Origin: Salinicola salarius
Lineage (GTDB): Bacteria; Pseudomonadota; Gammaproteobacteria; Pseudomonadales; Halomonadaceae
NCBI RefSeq assembly: GCF_003206135.1
Contig: NZ_PZJT01000015.1
Location: 64,189-114,674, forward strand
DNA length: 50,486 bases
Direction of reading: 5' to 3'
Position 1 is the stretch's first letter. The number at the start of each line of letters is the position of its first letter. The notes below the pieces were generated by a model. The model saw only the letters and a list, made by a program, of their open reading frames with translations. It was not told the DNA's origin and ran no database searches. Position numbers and translations under genes: made by a program. Below are positions 26,584 through 38,938 of the stretch, one piece after another.

Positions 26584-28094
26584 GAGTCACCTCCGGTAAC
26601 GTTCGGGGAGAGAATCGCCTCGCTGTAGGCGCTTTGATCGAGCAGCTGCGTAGCACTGGCATCGGTGAAGCGAGTGATCGGCCCGGCCAGGATCGAGAGT
26701 ATCGGCGAGGCGCCGAGCAGCAGGATCAGGCCCGCCAGCATCGCCGTTTTCAGCCTGGGGCCGTCGTTGTCGCCGCGGCCGGCCTTCCAGAAGACGGTGG
26801 AGCCGCTGCGCGCCATGGCGACGAGACCGGCGAGGCTCGACAGCAGCAACAGCGACCACAGCCATGGCTGTTCGCTCGGCAGGGCCGAATCGAGCAGCAA
26901 TGCCTTGCCGATGGCACCCGAGAACGGCGGCAGCCCGATGATGGTCGCCGCACCGACGAAGTAGAACAGGCCCAGCAGCGCCGGCTGGGTGACGCCCCGG
27001 CCGGGCACGATACGCGCCCCGGCCTTGCCGCGCTGTTCACCGATCGCATCGGACAGCAGGAACAGGCCGCCGCTGACCAGCGTGGTGTGGATCATGTAGT
27101 AGAGCAGGGCGGCAATGGGCGCCTCGCGATTCATGCTGACGCCGACCAGCAGCGTGCCTACCGAGATCAGCAGCAGATAGGCTACCTGATTGCGCAGATC
27201 CCGCGCCGATAGGACGCCCAGCCCGCCGAGGGCCAGCGTCGCCAGCGCGAACCACCAGAGCCAGGGCTGAACGAAATTGGCGAGCTCGCCTGCGCTGTCA
27301 CCGAAGATCAACGTGTAGACCCGCAGAATGGCGTAGATCCCTACCTTGGTCATGATCGCGAACAGGGCGGCGACGGGCGCTGGTGCGCTGCTGTAGGCCC
27401 GCGGCAACCAGAAGTAGAGCGGCAGAATCGCCGCCTTCAGCCCGAACACCACCAGCAGCAGAAACGCCCCCGCCTTGAGCAGACCAAGACGATCCGGGTC
27501 GAGCGCGGCCACCTTCTGAGACATGTCGGCCATGTTGAGCGTGCCGGTCGTGCCGTAGAGCACCCCGAGCGCGATCAGAAACATCGCCGAGCCTGCCAGG
27601 TTGAGCGCCACGTAATGGAATCCCGCCTGGGTGCGCTCCTTGCCGCCGCCGTGCATCAGCAGCGAGTAGGAGGCGATCAGCAGCACTTCGAAGAAGACGA
27701 ACAGATTGAAGATGTCGCCGGTCAGGAAGGCGCCGTTGATCCCCATCAACTGGAGCTGGAACAGGCCGTGAAAATTGCTGCCCTTGCGATCGTCGCCGGC
27801 ACAGGCGTAAGCCACGCTGCCTAGCGCCAAGAAGCTGGTCAGGCACACCATCAACGCGGAGAGTCGATCGAGTACCAGCACGATACCGAACGGCGGCTGC
27901 CAGTCGCCCAGGGCGTAGTAGGTGATGTCACCGCTGTCGCTCTGGACCACCAGCATGGCACTGACCGCCAGCAGCAGCGCCGTGCTGACCAGGGCGATCG
28001 CCCGACGAGGCAGTACGGCCGAGTCCCGCTTGACCAGCATCAGCAGGCCGCTCAACAGCGGCAGAAGGATCGGAAGGATGATCAGATGATGCAT
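26580..28094 (-). CDS. phaD: Monovalent cation/H+ antiporter subunit D
   Basis: About 504 aa and roughly 14 helices, homologous to NuoM/NuoN-type proton-pumping subunits of complex I. The conserved Lys and Glu region is visible in LKAAILPLYFWLPRAYSSAPAPV. Together with subunit A it forms the proton/ion path. The ATG at 28094 overlaps the phaC stop by one base; a GTG at 28097 is in frame, and AAGGAGG fits either. Confidence 0.95.
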   Translation of the reverse strand: MHHLIILPILLPLLSGLLMLVKRDSAVLPRRAIALVSTALLLAVSAMLVVQSDSGDITYYALGDWQPPFGIVLVLDRLSALMVCLTSFLALGSVAYACAGDDRKGSNFHGLFQLQLMGINGAFLTGDIFNLFVFFEVLLIASYSLLMHGGGKERTQAGFHYVALNLAGSAMFLIALGVLYGTTGTLNMADMSQKVAALDPDRLGLLKAGAFLLLVVFGLKAAILPLYFWLPRAYSSAPAPVAALFAIMTKVGIYAILRVYTLIFGDSAGELANFVQPWLWWFALATLALGGLGVLSARDLRNQVAYLLLISVGTLLVGVSMNREAPIAALLYYMIHTTLVSGGLFLLSDAIGEQRGKAGARIVPGRGVTQPALLGLFYFVGAATIIGLPPFSGAIGKALLLDSALPSEQPWLWSLLLLSSLAGLVAMARSGSTVFWKAGRGDNDGPRLKTAMLAGLILLLGASPILSILAGPITRFTDASATQLLDQSAYSEAILSPNVTGGDS

Positions 28095-28443
28095 CACGAC
28101 TTGTCCTCCTTCGACTCTTCGCCACGCTGGTCGTTGACCTGATCGCTGCCCAGGTCGCCGCGCACGCGCATCGCCAGGATCACCGAGAACGCGGTCATGG
28201 CGAAGCCGATCACGATGGCCGTCAGCACCAGGGCCTGTGGCAGCGGGTCGGCGTAATAATCGACGCCGTCACGAATCACCGCCGCGCCATTGGTTGTCAG
28301 GCCGCCGGTGGAAAAAAGGAACAGGTTGACCGCGTAGGAGAGCAGCGTCAGCCCCACGACCACGGGGAAGGTGCGGCCACGCAGCGCCAGGTAGAGCCCG
28401 CTGGCGGCCAGGAAACCGGTTACGGTGGCAAAGAGCGCTTCCA

Positions 28444-28444
<1 letters not shown>
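28094..28444 (-). CDS. phaC: Monovalent cation/H+ antiporter subunit C
   Basis: 116 aa, NuoK-like, with three helices and a hydrophilic tail. LALRGRTFPVVVGLTLLSYAVNL and DPLPQALVLTAIVIGFA are the family core. Overlaps phaAB by one base at its start. Confidence 0.94.
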
Positions 28445-31248
<2,804 letters not shown>

Positions 31249-31544
31249 GAAATCGTCGCTCTATTCTTGGATCAGGGAGGCTCGATCATCGGTCCGGCGC
31301 AGGGCGACGTTCCGGTGGGTTCGAGCTTCGTTCTCGCGTTCATCGCGATCGGTCCGCGACCGTATCTCGCTCCAGTGTAAGCGATGTTGCCAGCCGCACG
31401 AGCGTAGGTCGCGAGACTATGGCAGAGAGTCGGTGCGGTAGGGATCTTCCCCGCGTGACATGCTTGTGTTCGCGGGCAAGAGACGACGGCGAGCGGCGAT
31501 CCCGCAATAGCGGCGCGCATGGCGCCACGGGACTCGTCGCCGGA

Positions 31545-31739
31545 TCAGAGACGCTGGGGCGGATCGGTCAGATAGGGGCGGCGCACGCCGCGAGGCGCCA
31601 GCATCCAGGCGGGGGTCTGGTTCAGGGTCGTGATCGTGCTGGCACGGGACGGCAGAGCCCGGGCACCGATACGAGTCTGGGCACCAATACGACAGGTCGC
31701 GCATGTCAGCGACAGCTGGCTAGGCATGTGGCCCGGCAT
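31545..31739 (-). CDS. Small 64-aa hypothetical protein
   Basis: Short frame with a very good ribosome site (GGAGGAG, 7 nt before the ATG) and G/C-rich third positions. It holds a CATC cysteine pair at about 13-16, an internal duplication IGAQTR/IGARAL made by an 18-bp tandem repeat, and a basic, proline-rich end. No membrane helix. I do not recognise it. It is the only supportable gene between phaAB and the lytic transglycosylase; the remaining 296 nt (31249-31544) hold nothing clear. Confidence 0.5.
   Translation of the reverse strand: MPGHMPSQLSLTCATCRIGAQTRIGARALPSRASTITTLNQTPAWMLAPRGVRRPYLTDPPQRL
31661..31696. repeat. 18-bp tandem repeat inside the small gene
   Basis: GGGCACCGATACGAGTCT followed by GGGCACCAATACGACAGG. 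The repeat keeps the reading frame. Confidence 0.7.
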
Positions 31740-32091
31740 GGTGTCTCTCCTCCCTTCAGAAAGCGCCCGATCATAATTTGCGATACGCGAAATTATTGAA
31801 AGTATTGATGATTTATGAGAATCGGGCGACAGCGTTGAACCGACTTTACCACGCCGATATGCCCCTAGCCATAGGGGGCGGTACCGGAGAAGGTCACCTG
31901 GGCAGAGTCGCCGGAGGGCGTCGAAAAGAGGGATTCGGGCCGTGAGCCTGGCGCTTCCTTCGGTGTATCCGGGTGTCGGGGCGATCACCGTTCGAGGTTT
32001 CCGGGGCGGCGGGATACGCTACACTGCGGGAGCAATTTGGTTGGCGTATCCACGCCGACATACAGGATATTCAGCATTAAGGATGTGCTTC
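31740..32091. other. Divergent spacer with A+T-rich inverted repeat
   Basis: Between the 64-aa gene (minus) and the transglycosylase (plus). ATAATTT (31773-31779) and AAATTAT (31790-31796) flank GCGATACGCG, followed by an unusually A+T-rich 30 nt, which together look like a promoter/operator area. A weak plus-strand promoter, TTTCCG-16-TACACT, ends at 32025. Confidence 0.4.
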
Positions 32092-33486
32092 GTGAAGCGT
32101 TCACTGCCGGTCAAGGCTCCTGCCACACTCTCGCTCTGTCTTTGTCTAGCGCTTCTGGGATGTCAGAGCGTTGCCGATACGAATACTGCGTCGAACGCCG
32201 CGAGCGCGAGCGGCGCCGTGGCCGGAGAGGCCTCGTCATCGTCGTCTTCCGCCACCCCGGAGTCGGCCTCCTCGGGCTCGGCTGATGCTGCGGACAACGC
32301 TGCCGAGCGTGCCGAGGCCACCGCTGATGCTGACGCGAACGCAAGCCCGGAGACGCCGAAGGATCCGGCGGCGTTCGACGCCTGGGTGGCCAATGTCCGG
32401 CAGCGGGCCGCCGCCGAAGGTATCGACCAGGCAACCCTGGCCGAGGCGTTCGACCCGGTCAGCTATCAGCCCCGCATCCTCGAGTACGACCGCTCCCAGC
32501 CCGAGTTCACCCGCCAGATCTGGAGCTATCTCGACAGTGCCGTCTCGGCGCAGCGTGTCTCCACCGGCCGCGAACGTCTTGCCGAACATCGCGCTACGGC
32601 GGATCAGGTGGCGCAGCAGTATGGCGTACCGGGGGAGGTGATCGTCGCCATCTGGGGAATCGAGAGCAATTACGGCAGCAACTTCGGCAACTTCGAGACC
32701 ATCGACGCGCTGTCGACGCTGGGGTTCGATGGCCGCCGCCAGTCGTTCGCGCGCGGCGAGCTGATGGCCGCGCTCAAGATCCTGCAGAACGGCGATATCG
32801 ACCGCGATCGCATGCGGGGTTCCTGGGCCGGGGCGATGGGTCATACCCAGTTCATCCCGAGCAGTTTCCTGGCCTACGCAGTGGATGAAGATGGCGACGG
32901 CCGTCGCGATATCTGGGGCAGCATTCCCGACGTGATGGCGTCGACCGCCAACTATCTCGAGGCTTCCGGATGGCAGCGGGGGCAGCCCTGGGGCGTCGAA
33001 GTCACATTGCCGGACGACTTCGACTATTCGCAGACCGAGCTGTCGGTACGCCACGACGCCCGGGCGTGGCAAACCCAGGGGGTAAAGCGTCTCGACGGCA
33101 GCCCGCTGCCGGACTTCGATCAGGCCTCGGTCATCGCGCCCGCCGGCGCCAAGGGGCCGGCGTTCCTGGTCGGCCACAACTTCCGCGTGATCATGCGCTA
33201 CAACGCCTCCACCAGCTACGCGCTGGCGGTGGCGACGCTGTCGGATCGACTGGCCGGACGGCCAGGCATTCAGGGCGAGTGGCCGCGCGAAGAGCCGGCC
33301 TTGTCACGCGATCGCATTCGGCGCATGCAGCAGGGGCTCAATGACCACGGCTTCGATGTCGGCACGCCGGATGGCCTGGTCGGCCCCAATACCCGTGCCG
33401 GATTGCGCGACTACCAGCGCAGCATCGGTGTCATTCCGGACGGTTACCCCACGCAGTCGCTGATCCGGCGCCTGACCGAGAGCTGA
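32092..33486 (+). CDS. mltB: Lytic murein transglycosylase (MltB type, lipoprotein)
   Basis: 464 aa. A lipoprotein signal ends at LALLGC, giving an outer-membrane lipid anchor. A low-complexity Ala/Ser/Glu linker (about 30-85) is followed by the SLT_2 catalytic domain with WGIESNYGSNFGNFETIDAL (catalytic E191) and MGHTQFIPSSFLAYA. A C-terminal peptidoglycan-binding repeat (about 400-460, GFDVGTPDGLVGPNTRAGL) completes it. Cleaves glycan strands to 1,6-anhydromuropeptides. I prefer GTG 32092 because AAGGA is then 8 nt away; ATG 32083 abuts it. Longer frames lack a signal at their start. Confidence 0.92.
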   Translation: MKRSLPVKAPATLSLCLCLALLGCQSVADTNTASNAASASGAVAGEASSSSSSATPESASSGSADAADNAAERAEATADADANASPETPKDPAAFDAWVANVRQRAAAEGIDQATLAEAFDPVSYQPRILEYDRSQPEFTRQIWSYLDSAVSAQRVSTGRERLAEHRATADQVAQQYGVPGEVIVAIWGIESNYGSNFGNFETIDALSTLGFDGRRQSFARGELMAALKILQNGDIDRDRMRGSWAGAMGHTQFIPSSFLAYAVDEDGDGRRDIWGSIPDVMASTANYLEASGWQRGQPWGVEVTLPDDFDYSQTELSVRHDARAWQTQGVKRLDGSPLPDFDQASVIAPAGAKGPAFLVGHNFRVIMRYNASTSYALAVATLSDRLAGRPGIQGEWPREEPALSRDRIRRMQQGLNDHGFDVGTPDGLVGPNTRAGLRDYQRSIGVIPDGYPTQSLIRRLTES

Positions 33487-33516
33487 ACCGGCACGGAAGG
33501 CTGAGCCGGAAGCAAG
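33482..33516. repeat. 18/17-bp tandem repeat after mltB
   Basis: GCTGAACCGGCACGGAAG then GCTGAGCCGGAAGCAAG, overlapping the mltB stop codon. Confidence 0.5.
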
Positions 33517-33617
33517 CGCTGCTCCAAGTGCGGGTCCGGCAGGGCTCGCTGTCTGGCTGTCCGGTCAGCCCTCGAATTGGCGCCGGTTTGATGGCCATTC
33601 CAACCCATGCCCGCGAT

Positions 33618-33682
33618 CTGCCGACTGGCAGACTGTGGGCGCGAAACTCCAGAGGCGGTCAGCGGTAGAGCGGCAGACTGCC
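33618..33682. promoter_or_regulatory. Repeated GGCAGACTG with hairpins upstream of the FlhF-like gene
   Basis: CTGCC-GACT-GGCAG hairpin at 33618-33631. The sequence GGCAGACTG is repeated directly at 33627 and 33672, and the second is part of GGCAGACTGCC. It ends 19 nt before the start codon. Possible operator; role inferred. Confidence 0.3.
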
Positions 33683-33701
33683 TCGAATCATCGAGGAAGT
33701 C

Positions 33702-35957
33702 ATGGGCGTCCAACGTTTTACTGCCAGCAATAGCCGCGAAGCCATGCGTCAGGTGAGGGCGGCGCTGGGGGATCAGGTACTGATCCTTTCCAACCGTTCC
33801 GTCGAGGGTGGCGTCGAGATCATCGCCATGCCCGAGCAGGAGCATGAGCAGACGCTCTCCAGCCTCGAGTCGCCGGCGGCGGAAGCTCCCGCTGCGGAAG
33901 CGCCGGCGCCGGCCCCCAATCCGACCCTGGAAACGCTGCAGGCGCTGAACCGCCAGCTGCTGGAGGACGTGCGCGCCATGCTTCGCGAGGGCACGGCTTC
34001 CTCGCAGAGCGACTCGGCATCGTTGACGGCCGCATTGCGCCAGCGCCTGATCCAGGCCGGTTTCAGCGCTTCGCTCGCCGACGAGGTCATTCAGGATCCG
34101 CCGGAAGAGCTGCGCGACGAACAACCGAAGTCCCCTGCCGCGAAGGCCTGGCTCGTGCGCCAGCTGCGCGCTCGCCTGTTGCTGCTGGATGACGAGGAAG
34201 CCCTGTTCGAGAGCGGCGGCGTGTTTGCCCTGGTTGGCCCCACCGGCGTCGGCAAGACCACCACCACCGCCAAGCTGGCCTCCCGCTACGTGATGCGCCA
34301 CGGCCCGAAGGACGTCGCGCTGGTGACGACGGATAGCTACCGTATCGGCGCGGCCGAGCAACTGCGCATCTACGCCCGGCTGCTGGGCTCGGAAGTCCAT
34401 GCGCTCGAGGAAAACGGCAACCTCGGCGACCTGCTCACGCGTCTGACCCAACCGCGCCGGGCGCTGCTGTCACGCAGCGGCGGCAAGAAGCTCACGGTTA
34501 TCGACACGGTGGGCATGAGCCAGCGGGACCAGCGTCTGGTGGGCGAGATCGCGCGTCTGGGAGCCGGCCCGGCGCCGGCTCGACGGGTGCTGGTACTCAA
34601 CGCGGCCAGTCACGGCGACACCCTGGCCCAGGTCATCGAGGCCTGGCAGCAGGCCTCGCAGGAGGCGGGAGAGCCGCTGTGGGGCTGTATTCTGACCAAG
34701 CTCGACGAAGCGGCGCGATTGGGGAACGTGCTGGACGTGGTCATTCGCCATCGGCTCAGGCTCTGCTACGTCTCCCGGGGCCAGCGCGTGCCGGAAGATC
34801 TCGAGCTCGTCGATGCCGACGCCCTGCTCGACGAGGCGCTGGCACTGGCCGGCGATTCGCCTTTCGTCAGCGAGGCGGCGGCCACGGTGCCTCCGCAGCA
34901 GGCGCGACAGCAGGCGCTTTCGCGCGGCGTTCTGCGCCAGCGCGATGCCCTGGTCACGACGCTCGATACCTTGAGACAGCACAACCTGGGCATGACGCTG
35001 CTCGAGCAGATCTGGCGCCGTGCCAAGCGCTCGACGCAAGCCGGGAGCGACGAGTTCGCCCGGCTCATGGCGGGCGCCACCCAGCAGAGCCTGCTGTCCG
35101 CGGCGGATGTGCCCCACGCGCTCTACTGGTCCAAGACCTCCAGCGTCAGTGGCGCCGAACAGGCAATGCCGCTGGTGTCGCTGGATCATCACGGCATGCC
35201 CCAACCGCTGACCTGGCCGCGACACCGGCTCCCCGCGGGCAGTGCCGAACAGTTTCGCTGGGCCGACGATCTCGGCGCGGGCTGGCATCTGCTGGCGCAA
35301 CTGCCGGCCGTCGCCGACCTCGAACGTTTCGAGGCCGCCGGGCGCGGCTGGCTGGCGGCCGTGACCGGCGCGCGCCGGATTCGTCATGCCGGCGAATGGC
35401 TGCCGCTGTCCCGGGCGATGACGCTGGGCGAAGCCGTCGAGCCGCAACCCCTGCGCCACCAGGGGCGTGCCGCCACTCTTCACCTGACGCGGCTGGAAAC
35501 GAGCGTCAGCCAGCGGCGCCAGGATGCCTACAGCCTGCCGGTGGTGGCGTGGTACGGCGAAATTCGCGACGCCGACGATGGCCGCAGGCTGGCCAGACGT
35601 TACTGGCTGAGCAGCAGCCAGGCGGGGCTCGATATCGCATCGCGCCTGCCCCCGGCGGTCATGGTCGAGACCCTGCCCGGGCTGACCCGGCAGGCCGATC
35701 AGGCAATGCAGGAGCGCGGACTGGTGAAAGATCGGGAGCAGCGCTGGCAGCTGGCCTCGACGCTGGCGGCGCTGGCGGTGCGCTTGAGTGCGGAAGATGC
35801 GGGCTGGGCGATGGACGTTCGCGCACGGCTTTCCGGTATCGCCCAGCGCCGTTGCGGTCGTCGGCCCAAAGCGCTGATGGAAGCGCTGATGGATACGCTG
35901 AGCGCCCATGACGCCCTGATGGGGTTCGACGCCAGTGATCGGGTGCAGGCGGCATGA
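33702..35957 (+). CDS. flhF: FlhF-like SRP-family GTPase with long C-terminal extension
   Basis: 751 aa. The N-terminus VQRFTASNSREAMRQVRAALG, an acidic Ala/Pro linker (about 50-75) and the NG domain are those of FlhF, the polar-flagellum placement GTPase. G1 is GPTGVGKTTTTAKLA (K185), G3 DTVGMSQRD, G4 TKLDEAARLGN. Usual FlhF proteins end near 430-500 aa; here about 365 further residues (from about 385) follow, soluble and of no family I recognise. FlhF normally lies in a flagellar operon before flhG and fliA; none of these is nearby. GAGGAAG precedes the ATG. The next gene overlaps in ATGA. Confidence 0.85.
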   Translation: MGVQRFTASNSREAMRQVRAALGDQVLILSNRSVEGGVEIIAMPEQEHEQTLSSLESPAAEAPAAEAPAPAPNPTLETLQALNRQLLEDVRAMLREGTASSQSDSASLTAALRQRLIQAGFSASLADEVIQDPPEELRDEQPKSPAAKAWLVRQLRARLLLLDDEEALFESGGVFALVGPTGVGKTTTTAKLASRYVMRHGPKDVALVTTDSYRIGAAEQLRIYARLLGSEVHALEENGNLGDLLTRLTQPRRALLSRSGGKKLTVIDTVGMSQRDQRLVGEIARLGAGPAPARRVLVLNAASHGDTLAQVIEAWQQASQEAGEPLWGCILTKLDEAARLGNVLDVVIRHRLRLCYVSRGQRVPEDLELVDADALLDEALALAGDSPFVSEAAATVPPQQARQQALSRGVLRQRDALVTTLDTLRQHNLGMTLLEQIWRRAKRSTQAGSDEFARLMAGATQQSLLSAADVPHALYWSKTSSVSGAEQAMPLVSLDHHGMPQPLTWPRHRLPAGSAEQFRWADDLGAGWHLLAQLPAVADLERFEAAGRGWLAAVTGARRIRHAGEWLPLSRAMTLGEAVEPQPLRHQGRAATLHLTRLETSVSQRRQDAYSLPVVAWYGEIRDADDGRRLARRYWLSSSQAGLDIASRLPPAVMVETLPGLTRQADQAMQERGLVKDREQRWQLASTLAALAVRLSAEDAGWAMDVRARLSGIAQRRCGRRPKALMEALMDTLSAHDALMGFDASDRVQAA

Positions 35958-36427
35958 CCGATCAGGCGGCAGGGCTGCGCGCCTGGGCTGCTCCCGGTTC
36001 CGTGCCGCTGGGGGTGATCGGCGAACCGGACGACGAGGGGCTGATGCAGGCGCTGGCGCAACTACCAGCTCCTGCGGGCCGGCGCTGGCAGGTCACGCTG
36101 GAAGCTCAGGCCGCGTCGGCGACTGTGCGGGCCTGGGTGCTGTGGGTCGATGCCGCGCAGGTCGACGTGGCCGATCTCTACCGGCGGGTGAAGCGGACGC
36201 TGGCACCGGTTGCCTCGAGCGCTGGCCCTGCCGTGCCTCTGCTGCTGTGGGTGCAAGACGCCGGCAACAGCGGGGCCAGGCCCACCCTGGATGCCGCGAC
36301 GGCGCAGCTGCTCACCAACCTGGGCACGACGCTGCGGCGCTTTCTGAATATCGAACTCATCCGCGACCTGGCTGACTGGCAGCGCCGCCTGCCCGAGGAG
36401 TTACCGAAGCCGGCCACGGATTTTTGA
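35954..36427 (+). CDS. Orphan gene overlapping the FlhF-like gene
   Basis: 157 aa, start ATG overlapping the flhF stop by 4 nt, so translationally coupled. It sits where flhG would be expected, but it has no Walker A or MinD-type motif. Visible features are a beta-rich first half with ATVRAWVLWVDAAQVDV and a C-terminal amphipathic stretch TTLRRFLNIELIRDLADWQ. High Ala and Leu, no membrane helix or signal. I do not recognise it; a dedicated partner of the extended FlhF is the natural guess. Confidence 0.75.
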   Translation: MTDQAAGLRAWAAPGSVPLGVIGEPDDEGLMQALAQLPAPAGRRWQVTLEAQAASATVRAWVLWVDAAQVDVADLYRRVKRTLAPVASSAGPAVPLLLWVQDAGNSGARPTLDAATAQLLTNLGTTLRRFLNIELIRDLADWQRRLPEELPKPATDF

Positions 36428-36504
36428 CGCGTGCATGAATGTTCTGACGCGCGCGGGCGCTCTCGGCCCAGCCGTCACGCCGCGCCATCGGGCCGGCAGC
36501 CGGC

Positions 36505-37215
36505 TCAGAACAGTCGAGACAGCAGCGCCGTCACGGCCGTCTCGACGCGCAGGATGCGCTCTCCCAGATGGATCCCCTCGAAGCCCAGTTCGAGAAACTT
36601 CTCCACCTCGTAATCGACGAAACCGCCTTCCGGACCGATGGCCAGCAATGTGGCATCGCTGATGCCGCGCGGGCAGGCCTGAGCCAGCCCGGGGTGGGCC
36701 AGCAAACCGCGATGATCCGCGAGCATGGCTGGCAGTCGATCTTCCGCGAACGGCTTGAAACGGGTTTCGAACGCGATCTCCGGCAGCCGGGTATCACGGG
36801 CCTGCTCCAGCCCGAGCAGCAGGTGCTGGCGGATCTTTTCCGGCTTCAGCTCGGGAGATTGCCAATAGCTCTTCTCGACGCGGCGGGTATGCATCAGCGT
36901 CAAGCGTTTGACCCCCAGCGCCGAGACGTGCTCCAGCGTTCGCGCCAGCATGCGCGGCCTCGGCAGTGCCAGCAGCAGATGAACAGGCAGCGGCGCCGGC
37001 GGCTCGCGATCGAGCGTGACCCGGAACTGTGCTTCGGTATCGGTCAACGACAGCAGCTCGCCGCGGCCGATCAGGCCGTTTAGGGCGCCCACGGTCAGGC
37101 AGTCTCCCGGCGCGGCGCGGTGGACTTCGCGGAGATGGTGCAGGCGGCGCGGATCACGGAGACAGGCGTGAGTGTTGTTCGCCCAATCTTCGGGCTGGAG
37201 CAGAATCAGGTTCAT
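36505..37215 (-). CDS. rsmE: 16S rRNA (uracil(1498)-N(3))-methyltransferase
   Basis: 236 aa SPOUT enzyme that methylates U1498 of 16S rRNA with SAM. The N-terminal PUA-like domain ([21 protein letters not shown]) is followed by the knot domain with [29 protein letters not shown] and [12 protein letters not shown]. Length as in E. coli (243). Divergent from purD. Confidence 0.95.
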   Translation of the reverse strand: MNLILLQPEDWANNTHACLRDPRRLHHLREVHRAAPGDCLTVGALNGLIGRGELLSLTDTEAQFRVTLDREPPAPLPVHLLLALPRPRMLARTLEHVSALGVKRLTLMHTRRVEKSYWQSPELKPEKIRQHLLLGLEQARDTRLPEIAFETRFKPFAEDRLPAMLADHRGLLAHPGLAQACPRGISDATLLAIGPEGGFVDYEVEKFLELGFEGIHLGERILRVETAVTALLSRLF

Positions 37216-37380
37216 GGAGATGGCGGTTCAGCGCATGGCAACAGGGAGTCGGGCAGGCGGCCATTCTGCCTGAACGGCGCACGCGAACATAGCACGCGAA
37301 TATAGCCGCCCAGGGCCAGCGGGATGCCGAACACAGCGGCGAGCAGGACACCTTTCTGACATAATGCCCGTTCACTCTCT

Positions 37381-37404
37381 CACTCAGCCACTCACTCAGC
37401 CAAT
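37381..37404. repeat. 12-bp tandem repeat before purD
   Basis: CACTCAGCCACT then CACTCAGCCAAT, preceded by a decayed CACTCTCT copy. Confidence 0.6.
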
Positions 37405-37430
37405 CAAGGCTCGACAGAAGAAGGTTAGCG

Positions 37431-38726
37431 ATGAAGGTTCTGATCATTGGCGGGGGCGGGCGCGAACATGCGCTGGCATGGAAAGCGGCACAATCACCGC
37501 AGGTCGAGACGGTTTTCGTGGCACCGGGCAATGCCGGCACCGCGCGGGAGCCGGGGCTGACCAACGTTGCCATCGATGTCATGGACAGCGAAGCGCTGAT
37601 CGTCTTCGCGCGTGACAACGCCGTCGATCTGACGATCGTCGGGCCGGAAGCGCCGCTCGTCGCCGGCGTCGTCGACGCGTTCCAGGCAGCGGGGCTGGCC
37701 ATCTTCGGCCCGACCGAGGGCGCCGCGCAGCTCGAGGGCTCCAAGGCATTCACCAAGGACTTCCTGGCACGCCACGCGATTCCGTCCGCCGACTACCAGA
37801 CGTTCAGCGAGGTCGAATCCGCGCTGGCCTACCTCGGGCGGAAGGGCGCTCCGATCGTGATCAAGGCCGACGGGCTGGCCGCGGGCAAGGGCGTGGTCGT
37901 GGCGATGGCCGAAGCCGAGGCCGAAGCGGCGATTCGTGACATGCTCGAGGACAACGCCTTCGGCGATGCCGGAGCGCGGGTCGTGATCGAGGATTTCCTC
38001 GAGGGCGAGGAGGCCAGCTTCATCGTCATGGTCGATGGCGAGCACGTGCTGCCGATGGCCACCAGCCAGGATCACAAGCGCGCCGGCGACGGCGATACCG
38101 GGCCCAACACCGGTGGCATGGGCGCTTACTCGCCGGCGCCGGTGGTCACCGATAGCGTTCATCGACGCATCATGGATGATGTGATCCTGCCCACGGTGCG
38201 GGGCATGGCCGCCGAAGGCCACCCCTATACCGGCTTCCTCTACGCCGGGCTGATGATCGATGCCGACGGCGCCCCTAGAGTGATCGAGTACAACTGTCGT
38301 TTCGGCGATCCGGAAACCCAGCCGATCCTGATGCGGCTGAAGAGCGATCTGGTGGCGCTGTGCCAGGCCGCGCTGGAACGGCGTCTCGATCAGGTCGAGT
38401 GCGAATGGGATTCCCGTGCCGCCGTGGGCGTGGTGCTGGCGGCGAAAGGCTATCCCGGCAGCTATCGCAAGGGTGACGAGGTCACCGGGCTCGACGCGGC
38501 GGACGCGGCCGGCTGCAAGGTGTTCCACGCCGGTACCCGCATGAGCGACGATGGTCGCGTCGTCACCAGCGGCGGGCGCGTGCTATGTGTGACCGCTCTC
38601 GGCAACACGGTCGGCGCGGCGACGTCGCAGGCCTATGCCGGGCTCGAGATGGTCCGCTGGGACGGCGCCGAATATCGTCGCGACATCGCCCATCGCGCCA
38701 TTGCCCGAGAACGTCAGTCGTCCTGA
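37431..38726 (+). CDS. purD: Phosphoribosylamine-glycine ligase
   Basis: 431 aa (E. coli 429). ATP-grasp enzyme joining phosphoribosylamine and glycine in de novo purine synthesis. [19 protein letters not shown] is the N-domain signature. [14 protein letters not shown] and [12 protein letters not shown] are the ATP-grasp motifs, and [14 protein letters not shown] is the PurD fingerprint. AAGG lies before the ATG. It is monocistronic here; purH, its usual partner upstream, is absent from the window. Confidence 0.97.
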   Translation: MKVLIIGGGGREHALAWKAAQSPQVETVFVAPGNAGTAREPGLTNVAIDVMDSEALIVFARDNAVDLTIVGPEAPLVAGVVDAFQAAGLAIFGPTEGAAQLEGSKAFTKDFLARHAIPSADYQTFSEVESALAYLGRKGAPIVIKADGLAAGKGVVVAMAEAEAEAAIRDMLEDNAFGDAGARVVIEDFLEGEEASFIVMVDGEHVLPMATSQDHKRAGDGDTGPNTGGMGAYSPAPVVTDSVHRRIMDDVILPTVRGMAAEGHPYTGFLYAGLMIDADGAPRVIEYNCRFGDPETQPILMRLKSDLVALCQAALERRLDQVECEWDSRAAVGVVLAAKGYPGSYRKGDEVTGLDAADAAGCKVFHAGTRMSDDGRVVTSGGRVLCVTALGNTVGAATSQAYAGLEMVRWDGAEYRRDIAHRAIARERQSS

Positions 38727-38853
38727 ACGATCGGGCGTCATAGAGACAAGGAAACCCGCCATGCAGCGTGCGATGCGCCAACGACCGGCCAATCGCCGGC
38801 TCGATCTGTCGAGCTATTGCGGGGCCACGTCGAATGGCCGCGGCAGCGCGCTG

Positions 38854-38928
38854 ATCTGGCGAGAGCGGATCTGGCGAAAGCGGGTTTGGCGAAAGCGGGT
38901 TTGGCGAAAGCGAGTTTGGCGAAACAGA
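38854..38928. repeat. 15-bp tandem repeat, five copies, before prkB
   Basis: ATCTGGCGAGAGCGG, ATCTGGCGAAAGCGG, GTTTGGCGAAAGCGG, GTTTGGCGAAAGCGA and GTTTGGCGAAACAGA in exact 15-bp register, ending 10 nt before the start codon and touching its ribosome site. Confidence 0.92.
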
Positions 38929-38938
38929 GAGGCATCGC

